Source: Pseudomonadota bacterium
GTDB lineage: Bacteria > Pseudomonadota > Alphaproteobacteria > Rhizobiales > Xanthobacteraceae
Assembly (NCBI GenBank): GCA_023433965.1
Contig: JAEYTQ010000064.1
Span: forward strand, 1-7,214
Direction: 5' to 3'
Length of the DNA stretch: 7,214 nt
This document shows positions 1-5,201 of this stretch, one piece after another; positions within the stretch are counted from its first letter, which is position 1, and each line of letters begins with the position of its first letter. The translations under genes were made by a program, and so were the position numbers. Under the pieces are notes generated by a model, which was given only the letters and a program-made list of their open reading frames with translations, was not told the DNA's origin and made no database searches.

Positions 1-881
1 GCCTCGGGCTGTCCGCGCTCGACCAGGTCTGGCGTGTCGATCGGCCGTTCGCGGGTGGAAGCGAGAAGATAAGGGCAGTCGCGTACGGCACGCTCGGCGG
101 CGGCATGGCCGCCAACGCGGCGGTTGCGGTGGCAAGGCTCGGCGCATCCGTCGCGTTCTGGGGGCGGGCAGGGAACGATGCCGCCGGTCACGAAATGAAG
201 GCGGCCTTTGCCACCGAGGGCGTCGATGTCGAGAATTTCCGACTGTTTGCCGACGGCCGCTCCTCCGTCTCCGGAATCATCGTCGACAGCTCCGGTGAGC
301 GGCAGATCGTGAATTTCCGCGGCCTCTATCCAGACGACGCCGACTGGCTTCCGCTCGAAATTGTCGCTCGCGCGTCGTCCGTGTTGGCCGATCCGCGCTG
401 GGTCGAGGGCGCGGACACGTTGTTCCGCGAGGCGCGGGCGCGGGGCGTTCCGACGGTGCTCGACGGCGACATGGCCGATACCGAGGTGTTCGAGCGGCTG
501 CTGTCGCTGACCGATCACGCCATCTTCTCCGAGCCCGCACTCGCGGCCTTTGCCGGCTCGGCCCGGGATGAGGACCTTGCCGCGCTGGCGCGTTTCGGTT
601 GCCGTGTCATTGCCGTCACCCGCGGCGAGAGCGGTGTGAGCTGGTACGAGAACGGCCGGCTGCACCGGCAGGCCGCCCATGCCGTCGACGTCGTCGACAC
701 CACGGGCGCGGGCGATGTCTTCCACGGTGCCTATGCGCTGGCGATCGGCGCCGGCCTCGAGGTGCGGACCGCCATGGCGTTTTCGGCGGCGACCGCCGCG
801 ATGAAATGCCGCCACGCCGGTGGCCGCAACGGAATCCCCGATATCAACGAGTGTCTTGCATTCATGAGGACGAATCCATGA
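1..881 (+). CDS. PfkB-family sugar kinase, sulfofructose kinase (YihV)-like, 5' end cut by window
   Basis: Ribokinase/PfkB-family kinase that transfers phosphate from ATP to a sugar in the cytoplasm. The reading frame is open from base 3, so the ATG at 105 is internal. By comparison with E. coli YihV as I recall it, only about six N-terminal residues are missing. PfkB signature 1 starts at the Gly-Gly-Gly-Met-Ala-Ala-Asn around 96-116. Signature 2, DTTGAGD, ends at the catalytic-base Asp codon 714-716. YihV-like blocks are SEKIR, LADPRW, TVLDGD, HAIFSEPALA, VDVVDTTGAGDVFHGA and GGRNGIPD. The three residues I recall as the sulfonate ligands of YihV (Lys27, Asn109, Arg138) are present as Lys (66-68), Asn (312-314) and Arg (396-398). 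The gene overlaps the downstream aldolase by 4 bases, so the two are surely co-translated. PfkB kinase is near certain; the substrate (sulfofructose versus another ketose or ketose phosphate) is an inference from remembered sequences. Confidence 0.93.
   Translation, partial: LGLSALDQVWRVDRPFAGGSEKIRAVAYGTLGGGMAANAAVAVARLGASVAFWGRAGNDAAGHEMKAAFATEGVDVENFRLFADGRSSVSGIIVDSSGERQIVNFRGLYPDDADWLPLEIVARASSVLADPRWVEGADTLFREARARGVPTVLDGDMADTEVFERLLSLTDHAIFSEPALAAFAGSARDEDLAALARFGCRVIAVTRGESGVSWYENGRLHRQAAHAVDVVDTTGAGDVFHGAYALAIGAGLEVRTAMAFSAATAAMKCRHAGGRNGIPDINECLAFMRTNP
866..870 (+). promoter_or_regulatory. Ribosome binding site of the aldolase gene
   Basis: GAGGA lies inside the last codons of the kinase gene, 7 nt before the ATG at 878. 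It fixes the aldolase start at 878, in the ATGA overlap, rather than at any of the upstream in-frame codons that keep the frame open back to 599. Confidence 0.75.
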
Positions 882-1915
882 GAACGATTGGAAAGAACCG
901 CGGCCTGGCACGGCTTGCCGATGCGGATGGCCACTTTCGCATGGTCGCGCTGGATCAGCGGCCGCCCCTGTTCGATGCCATCGCCAAGGCCAAAGGCATC
1001 ACGCGGGAGCAGGTCGAATATTCCGACGTCACGGCGGCCAAGCGGCTCCTGGTCGAGAACCTCGCGCCGCATTGCAGCTCGATGCTGTTCGACCCGAATT
1101 TCGCGGTGCCCGCCGCGATCGATCTGCTGCCGCCGCGCTGCGGGCTGATCATGACGCTGGAGGAGCACCGGGTGGAGGAGACCGCGGGCGGCCGCAAGTC
1201 GCGTGTGATCACCAACTGGAGCGTGGAGAAAATCCGCGCCATGGGAGGCGACGCCGTCAAGGTGCTGGCCTGGTACCGGCCGGATGCCGATGCCGCGGTG
1301 AACGCGCATCAGAAGAAGTTCGTGCGCGAGATCGGCGAGGATTGCGCCCGTCACGACATTCCCTACGTGCTCGAGCTGCTGGTCTACCCGTTCCTCGGCA
1401 GCGCCAATCACACCGCCGATTACGTGGAATCGCCCGGCAAACTGCCCGGGCTCGTCATCGACAGCGTGCGCGAGTTCGCCAAGCCGGAATACGGCGTCGA
1501 TCTCCTCAAGCTGGAGAGCCCGCTTGCGGCGGGCAGCCTGCCGGCCCGTGACGGCAGCGCGGAGGCCAAGGCCGCGCAGAAGGAGTTCGATGCGATCGGC
1601 GAGATCTGCCGCGGCCGTAACATCCCCTGGGTGCTGCTGTCGGGCGGCGCCGCAGCGGATAAGTTCGAGCGGGTGCTCGACTATTCCTACGCCGCGGGCG
1701 CAAGCGGCTTCCTGGCGGGTCGCACCATCTGGCTCGACGCCGTCCTGAAGATTTTCCCGGACCGTGCGGCGGTCTCGGCCAGCCTGCGCAGGGACGGACT
1801 CGGTGTGCTTGAGCGTCTCAACGAGCTGACCACGGCCAAGGGCACGCCGTGGAAGGCGCGCTTTCCGGCGTTCACTGACATCAAGCAGGAAGGTGACTTC
1901 GCACGCGCCTATTGA
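878..1915 (+). CDS. Class I aldolase, LacD/YihT family (ketose-(bis)phosphate or sulfofructose-phosphate aldolase)
   Basis: 345-aa cytoplasmic Schiff-base aldolase of the DeoC/LacD family, expected to split a phosphorylated ketose into dihydroxyacetone phosphate and a C3 aldehyde. Visible family blocks are MVALDQRPP (residues 22-30, substrate-phosphate region), DAVKVLAWYRPDAD (125-138), YVLELLVYP (163-171), DLLKLESPL (208-216) with Lys211 as the expected Schiff-base lysine, WVLLSGG (251-257), and GASGFLAGRTIW (274-285) with the phosphate- or sulfonate-binding Arg282. The closing NELTTAKGTPW resembles the LacD C-terminus, and the length is nearer LacD (about 326) than E. coli YihT (about 292). 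It has an insertion around 170-190. It is translationally coupled to the preceding PfkB kinase, which argues that the kinase product is its substrate. Tagatose-1,6-bisphosphate aldolase and sulfofructosephosphate aldolase are the two main readings. The YihV-like partner favours the second, the protein's own length and C-terminus the first. Confidence 0.9.
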   Translation: MRTIGKNRGLARLADADGHFRMVALDQRPPLFDAIAKAKGITREQVEYSDVTAAKRLLVENLAPHCSSMLFDPNFAVPAAIDLLPPRCGLIMTLEEHRVEETAGGRKSRVITNWSVEKIRAMGGDAVKVLAWYRPDADAAVNAHQKKFVREIGEDCARHDIPYVLELLVYPFLGSANHTADYVESPGKLPGLVIDSVREFAKPEYGVDLLKLESPLAAGSLPARDGSAEAKAAQKEFDAIGEICRGRNIPWVLLSGGAAADKFERVLDYSYAAGASGFLAGRTIWLDAVLKIFPDRAAVSASLRRDGLGVLERLNELTTAKGTPWKARFPAFTDIKQEGDFARAY

Positions 1916-1963
1916 AATGATGGCGGCTCCGCGTGGTCCCATCTCGATCGCAGGATCTGCAAC

Positions 1964-2213
1964 ATGACTGACGGCTTCGCCATCCGCTCGATCGAGGCGT
2001 TCTGCTATCGCTATCCGCTGGCGACGCCGGTGGTGACCTCGTTCGGCAGGTGGCGACGGCTGGCTGGAGGTCGATGCCAACGACAACCCGCTGCGCGACC
2101 TCTATTGCGGCCTGGTTCTCGACGTGCGGGACGGCATGGTTGAACTGGATCGAGCGCCGGGGCTCGGAATTTCGCCCGACCTTTCGCGGATCGAGCGCTA
2201 TCGCAGCGTTTAG
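1964..2213 (+). pseudogene. Internally deleted mandelate racemase/enolase-superfamily gene
   Basis: The ATG at 1964 begins a typical enolase-superfamily N-terminus (FAIRSIEAFCYRYPLATPVV, then TSFG), which stops making sense after about base 2050. From 2052 a different frame reads a typical family C-terminus: GDGWLEVDANDNPLRDLY, then DVRDGMVELDRAPGLGISPD, then IERYR, ending at TAG 2211-2213. Full-length members have roughly 370-400 residues, so about 300 central codons, including the metal ligands and the catalytic Lys/His, are absent. Read from 1964 the frame ends at TGA 2141-2143, giving 59 aa with a nonsense tail. It lies 48 bp after the aldolase gene in the same direction, so it was probably the third gene of that operon, perhaps a sugar-acid dehydratase or racemase. 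Loss of function is clear. The exact former substrate cannot be told. Confidence 0.8.
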
Positions 2214-2231
2214 ACTAGCTCGATTCTGAGC

Positions 2232-2252
2232 CTTCTCGACGACCTCGAGAAG
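2232..2252. terminator. Hairpin between convergent units (possible terminator)
   Basis: A perfect 8-bp stem, CTTCTCGA / TCGAGAAG, with a 5-nt loop lies between the end of the plus-strand operon remnant (2213) and the stop codon of the minus-strand small gene (2285). Position and symmetry would suit a bidirectional terminator. Neither side has a T tract, so Rho-independent activity is doubtful. Confidence 0.35.
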
Positions 2253-2284
2253 TGTGTCGTCGATCCGGCTTGGTCCGGTGCAAG

Positions 2285-2611
2285 CTAACGCCGCGCCACC
2301 ACCACCCCCACCAGGAACGCCACCATCAGCGCCGGCAGCGGGGCCTCGCGCACCATGCCGCGTACGATGTCCGGCCATTGCTGCTCCGGCACCAGTTTCG
2401 GCGACCGCACCTTGGGCGCCGGTTCGATGCCCCAGGTCGAAGCGAGCTCGGCGATCTCGCTTTGCGCGAGACGCACGCCGTCGCGGACGCGGAAGATGGC
2501 GGCCTCGGATCTTTCGTGCGGCGCGAGCCGCGTCAAGGTCTCGACGGCGGTACGCAAGGTCATCTCGCCATAGCCTTGCAGTCTCACCGACTCCTCGGGA
2601 TCGGATGTCAT
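2285..2611 (-). CDS. Small protein with C-terminal membrane anchor, function unknown
   Basis: 108-aa protein that I cannot assign to a named family. Residues 1-60 look soluble, charged and mainly helical (SVRLQGYGEMTLRTAVETL, then HERSEAAIFRVRDGVRLAQ). A Pro/Lys-rich linker spans about 62-80. Residues 91-106 (PLPALMVAFLVGVVVA) form one hydrophobic segment followed by Arg-Arg at the very C-terminus. That is a tail-anchor layout, with the bulk of the protein probably cytoplasmic. There is no signal peptide. The start ATG is preceded by AGGGA, 8 nt upstream on the minus strand, which supports translation. Its stop faces the truncated plus-strand operon. Similar short proteins with a terminal Gly-rich hydrophobic helix are common in Bradyrhizobium (my recollection). 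A stress or envelope role would be a guess. Confidence 0.65.
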   Translation of the reverse strand: MTSDPEESVRLQGYGEMTLRTAVETLTRLAPHERSEAAIFRVRDGVRLAQSEIAELASTWGIEPAPKVRSPKLVPEQQWPDIVRGMVREAPLPALMVAFLVGVVVARR

Positions 2612-2772
2612 GCGAAATCCCTCTCAGCCGAACTGGCGCGATGGCGGTAGCGGCCGTCGCGCACGGGACCAGCGTGGAGACGGCGCCGCACGCGAACTCG
2701 GCTCGCGCCAGCGCCAGGTCCTGATGTCACTCCACGCTGTGCATGGAAATGGCGGTGAGGGGGGTTGGTTCC

Positions 2773-2802
2773 CCGGCACGAACCCGAACGGCCCGGTGCC
2801 GG
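2773..2802 (-). terminator. Hairpin just after the 74-aa gene (possible terminator)
   Basis: CCGGCAC (2773-2779) pairs perfectly with GTGCCGG (2796-2802) across a 16-nt loop. The hairpin begins at the base next to the stop codon (2803-2805) of the minus-strand 74-aa gene. No T tract follows on the minus strand, so it may instead protect the 3' end or terminate weakly. Confidence 0.35.
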
Positions 2803-3027
2803 CTACTTCCGCAATAGCTCGCTCAGGGCCGCCGTCGCCTCGGCACAGCGGATATCGTCGATCTCGCGCGACAGGCTGAGTGCGCTCGATCTCAGCTCTT
2901 CGAGCTTCCAGCTGTCCGGATGCTGGTTTTCCAGCTGGCCGAGCCGCTTGTTCAGATCATCCAGCCTCGATTGAAGCTGCCCGATGCTGGCAGATCCATT
3001 CACTTTCCATACGCGTTGTGCACGCAT
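2803..3027 (-). CDS. Small helical coiled-coil protein, function unknown
   Basis: 74-aa protein, no family recognised. A basic N-terminus (MRAQRVWKVNG) is followed by a long charged helix. Ile15, Leu18, Leu22, Leu25, Leu29 and Leu32 follow a regular 3-4 heptad spacing, indicating a coiled coil. A break at HPD (36-38) and a second helix (about 41-73, with ELRSSALSLSREIDDI) suggest a helical hairpin. The ATG has AGGGGA 6 nt upstream on the minus strand. It shares direction with the tail-anchored small gene, about 190 bp farther along, which has its own ribosome site, so co-transcription is possible but not shown. The heptad pattern and ribosome site favour a real gene. Its shortness keeps the call modest. 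Confidence 0.55.
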   Translation of the reverse strand: MRAQRVWKVNGSASIGQLQSRLDDLNKRLGQLENQHPDSWKLEELRSSALSLSREIDDIRCAEATAALSELLRK

Positions 3028-3117
3028 TCTGGTTCCCCTGCTAGTCTCACGGCCTTGTGAGAGCGGTTCGTGGCCGGAATGGGAGTTTGTTTTGTCCGGC
3101 TTCAGATCGTGGGGAAC

Positions 3118-3135
3118 CGTTGCAGATCAGCAACG
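3118..3135. promoter_or_regulatory. Perfect palindrome in divergent intergenic region (candidate operator)
   Basis: CGTTGC-AGATCA-GCAACG is an exact 6-bp inverted repeat with a 6-bp spacer. It lies in the 251-bp region between the minus-strand 74-aa gene (start 3027) and the plus-strand carbamoylase (start 3279). Size and position fit a binding site for a dimeric regulator acting on one or both genes. I could not place a convincing -35/-10 pair in this region, and no regulator gene lies in the window. Confidence 0.3.
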
Positions 3136-3266
3136 AAAGTTCCGGATGACGGATTCGAACGGCCCAGAATGATACCGCAGGCACGGATTTTGATTGTGCC
3201 CCGCTAGGGAAAAGGCGGCTATGCGCCGGCCGAACCGCTCGATAGGCTCGACGCATTTGGGACGAT

Positions 3267-3272
3267 GAGGGA
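3267..3272 (+). promoter_or_regulatory. Ribosome binding site deciding a GTG start
   Basis: GAGGGA sits 6 nt before the GTG at 3279 and fixes that unusual start codon for the carbamoylase. The nearby ATG at 3265 is out of frame. Confidence 0.75.
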
Positions 3273-3278
3273 AGACGC

Positions 3279-4253
3279 GTGGCGAGATTTGTGACTGTTG
3301 CGGCGGGTCAGCTCGGTCCTGTCGCAAGGAGCGAGACCAGGGCGGAGGTGGTGGCGCGCCTGATGGCGTTGATGCGCCAGGCGCATGCAAACGGCTGCGA
3401 CGTGATCGTGTATCCCGAGCTTGCGCTGACCACGTTCTTTCCGCGCTGGTATTTCGAGGACCAGGCCGAGATCGACGGCTTCTTCGAGCGCGAGATGCCG
3501 GGCCTCGAAACGCAGGCGCTATTCGATCTCGCTCGCCAGCTCGGGATCGGCTTTTGCCTCGGGTATGCCGAGCTCCTGGTCGAGGCCGGCATCACCAAGC
3601 GCTACAACACGTCCATTCTCGTCGACAAGAGCGGCGCGATCGTCCTGAAGTATCGCAAGGTTCATCTGCCCGGTCATGCCGAGCACGAACCGTGGCGCGA
3701 GTTTCAGCATCTGGAAAAGCGCTATTTCGAGCCGGGCAATGGCTTCGGCGTCGTCGATGCCTTCGGCGGCGTGATGGGGATGGCGATCTGCAACGACCGG
3801 CGCTGGAGCGAGACCTATCGGGTGATGGGCCTGCAAGGCGTCGAGATGGTGATGATCGGCTACAACACGCCGGTGCACAATCCGCCCGCGCCGGAGCATG
3901 ACGATCTCTCGCTGTTCCACAACCATCTGGTGATGCAGTCCGGTGCGTACCAGAACGGCACCTTCGTGGTTGGCGTCGCCAAGGCCGGCGTCGAGGAGGG
4001 CGTCGACCATATCGGCGGCAGCTGCATCATCGCCCCCTCGGGCGAGATCATCGCGCGATGCACGACCAAGGGCGACGAGCTCGCGCTCGCCCGCTGCGAT
4101 CTCGATCTCTGCCATTCCTACAAGCGCACCACCTTCAATTTCGACGTCCACCGCCAGCCGCAGGCCTATGCGATGATCGTCGAGCGCAAGGGCGTGAGGA
4201 CGATGGCGGATGGGATGCCGGTGCGGGAGAAGAAGGATGATGTCTCCCTGTAG
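3279..4253 (+). CDS. N-carbamoyl-D-amino acid hydrolase (D-carbamoylase)
   Basis: 324-aa cytoplasmic enzyme of the nitrilase/carbon-nitrogen hydrolase superfamily. It cleaves N-carbamoyl-D-amino acids to the D-amino acid, CO2 and ammonia, the last step of D-hydantoin breakdown. The catalytic triad is visible: Glu47 in VYPELALTTFFPRW, Lys127 in KYRKVHLPGH and Cys171 in AICNDRRW. Further blocks match the Agrobacterium D-carbamoylase as I recall it, such as GIGFCLGYAEL, NTSILVDKSG, FQHLEKRYFEPG, RVMGLQGVEM, GYNTPVHNPP and NFDVHRQPQAY. Arg174-Arg175 are the expected carboxylate-binding pair. The start is GTG with a strong ribosome site. The Agrobacterium enzyme has about 304 residues. This one carries a charged tail of about 18 more (ending MPVREKKDDVSL), and its TAG stop is the first triplet of a REP-like repeat. 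No hydantoinase is in the window. It converges on a second, metal-dependent amidohydrolase. A relaxed ureido-acid or amide substrate is possible. Confidence 0.93.
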   Translation: MARFVTVAAGQLGPVARSETRAEVVARLMALMRQAHANGCDVIVYPELALTTFFPRWYFEDQAEIDGFFEREMPGLETQALFDLARQLGIGFCLGYAELLVEAGITKRYNTSILVDKSGAIVLKYRKVHLPGHAEHEPWREFQHLEKRYFEPGNGFGVVDAFGGVMGMAICNDRRWSETYRVMGLQGVEMVMIGYNTPVHNPPAPEHDDLSLFHNHLVMQSGAYQNGTFVVGVAKAGVEEGVDHIGGSCIIAPSGEIIARCTTKGDELALARCDLDLCHSYKRTTFNFDVHRQPQAYAMIVERKGVRTMADGMPVREKKDDVSL

Positions 4254-4283
4254 CCCGGGTGAGCGCAGCGATACCGGACTTAG
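4250..4283 (+). repeat. REP-like palindromic repeat, copy 1 (forward)
   Basis: GTAGCCCGGGTGAGCGCAGCG followed by ATACCGGACTT is an imperfect palindrome. It matches, in the opposite orientation, the element at 4290-4323. It overlaps the end of the D-carbamoylase gene, so the stop codon TAG is repeat sequence. The 'GTAGCCCGGRTGAGCG' type is one I recognise as widely dispersed in Bradyrhizobium and other proteobacterial genomes. With copy 2 it forms a BIME-like inverted pair that could act in 3'-end stabilisation or termination. Confidence 0.75.
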
Positions 4284-4289
4284 TCGCAA

Positions 4290-4323
4290 GTAGCCCGGAT
4301 CTCGCTTCGCTCATCCGGGCTAC
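4290..4323 (-). repeat. REP-like palindromic repeat, copy 2 (inverted)
   Basis: GTAGCCCGGAT (4290-4300) pairs perfectly with ATCCGGGCTAC (4313-4323) over a 12-nt loop, CTCGCTTCGCTC. The reverse complement of the element aligns with copy 1 (GTAGCCCGGATGAGCGAAGCG against GTAGCCCGGGTGAGCGCAGCG). Copies are separated by about 6 bp. The stem is strong enough to stop exonucleases or, with Rho, end transcription of the carbamoylase. Confidence 0.8.
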
Positions 4324-4324
4324 A

Positions 4325-5009
4325 GGCTCGAGCTATGTCGCCCTCTGTCAACCCGCTGCAGCGAAAATATTCCACTTTACCGAAATTCGGAATCCGCGTA
4401 TGTCTCGCCCATCCCGGCTCATCCTTGAGGGGCGATCATGAGGTCGTCGTTTTCGCGAGCCGGGGTTGCGGTGGACGCGGCAGCGTCGTGCACGAGACGT
4501 GAAGGGCAGGGCGGATTGCTCTCCGTGAGCCCGGAACGGCGTGTGGACGAGCGGCGCTGACAGGTTCGTCCCATCAGGTGTTCGATGGCAACGTGCACAA
4601 CGTCGTCGGGGCCGGTGGGGTCAAGCGAACCGCGCGTACGGCAAAACCGTGTGGTCCTGGCCGTCGTTGCTACGGTCAAGCTGTTGCGGAGGCGGCTGTC
4701 GCGTCAACCGGCGCGGCGGCCGGTGAATTCCGCGAGGGCGAGGGAGGCCAGAGGGAACTCGGCTCCCGGGAGAGCGCGGCATAAGCCGTCCGACCATCGC
4801 GCAGGGAAGGCCGAGTGATCGGCGACACCTGTATGCTGCTGTGCGGTTTTCTGCGTGCACCTTTTGCGCAGCGGACCGCGGGTGCCTGTCGGCACCCGGC
4901 CTTCCCTGCGCCCTCTTGGTTTCAGAGGGACGAAGGATGAAGCAAAGCTCGGGCGAATGTGCCGCGAGAACGCGAAAGCACGTCTGCATGTCACAGCTCT
5001 GACATCGTA
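4325..5009. repeat. Gene-less block resembling a degenerate Bradyrhizobium interspersed repeat
   Basis: About 690 bp with no convincing gene. Open frames on both strands are short, Arg/Ser/Pro-rich and without a recognisable domain. Several stretches match a noncoding sequence I remember seeing many times in Bradyrhizobiaceae genomes: the AT-rich GCAGCGAAAATATTCCACTT near 4360, CTCGCCCATCCCGGCTCATC near 4405, the ACCGTGTGGTCCTGGCCG stretch near 4648, CGGGAGAGCGCGGCATAAGC near 4767, and the GCGCAGGGAAGGCCG inverted repeat (4799-4911). In other genomes this block is often mis-annotated as a small protein whose translation contains 'VWSW' or 'SPGRARxKP', and both strings appear here in plus-strand frames. 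I infer a dispersed noncoding element or its decayed copy. No terminal repeats or target duplication could be seen. Confidence 0.55.
4799..4911. other. Long perfect inverted repeat with internal hairpin (possible structured RNA or terminator)
   Basis: GCGCAGGGAAGGCCG (4799-4813) and CGGCCTTCCCTGCGC (4897-4911) are perfect 15-bp complements enclosing 83 nt. Inside, CGGGTGCC (4879-4886) and GGCACCCG (4891-4898) form an 8-bp stem with a TGTC loop. The inner stem shares two bases with the outer one, so the two folds compete. A short pyrimidine-rich run (CCCTCTTGGTTT) follows on the plus strand. The symmetry is far beyond chance for this length and suggests a folded RNA, a strong terminator or the core of a repeat element. 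Confidence 0.6.
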
Positions 5010-5100
5010 GAGTGGGCCAAGCGCAGCGTGCCCACCATTCTCGCTTACTGTCAAAATTGGTGGGCACGGCGCGCGAGGGCACGCCTTTGTCCACCCACGG
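5010..5100. repeat. REP-like 'GTGGGC' palindromic repeat
   Basis: An inner perfect 11-bp stem, CGTGCCCACCA (5027-5037) with TGGTGGGCACG (5058-5068), is flanked by imperfect outer arms. Those arms are AGTGGGCCAAGCGCAG on the left and CACGCCTTTGTCCACCC on the right. This matches a dispersed repeat type that I recall as common in Bradyrhizobium and other proteobacteria. It lies about 100 bp past the 3' end of the minus-strand hydrolase and may help separate the convergent units. The remaining bases to 5201 show nothing recognisable. Confidence 0.7.
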
Positions 5101-5201
5101 CACTGCCGCTCGGATGTGCATGGAGCATCGCAATGACCCGTGGAGAGAGCATGCGCCACGCTGACTCTCATGGCGCGGATGCGGCGCTTCCCTGGCTGGC
5201 G

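Noticed and set aside
105..107. ATG as the start of the sugar kinase
   Set aside because: The codons before it (GLSALDQVW to LGGG) are part of the conserved PfkB N-terminus, so this Met is internal and the true start lies before base 1.
731..2086. Long open frame on the minus strand (451 codons)
   Set aside because: It lies antisense to the kinase and aldolase, which have full family motifs. The translation is Arg/Ala/Gly/His-rich with no domain, as expected of a shadow in high-GC coding DNA.
2252..2724. Overlapping plus-strand frames opposite the tail-anchored gene
   Set aside because: They are Arg/Pro-rich, have no ribosome site or domain, and are antisense to a frame that has a good ribosome site and a sensible hydrophobic tail.
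3148..3165. tRNA T-arm-like string (GTTCGAATCC on the minus strand)
   Set aside because: The flanking bases do not form a 5-bp T stem, and no acceptor, D or anticodon stem can be drawn upstream, so it is not a tRNA or a usable att site.
3179..3201. GGCAC...GTGCC short inverted repeat upstream of the carbamoylase
   Set aside because: Only a 5-bp match with an 11-nt loop, well within chance for this composition.
4419..5171. Several short frames on both strands (60-170 codons) in the repeat block
   Set aside because: They cross the inverted repeat and the REP element, have biased Arg/Ser/Pro composition and no motif. They look like the false genes often called in this kind of repeat.
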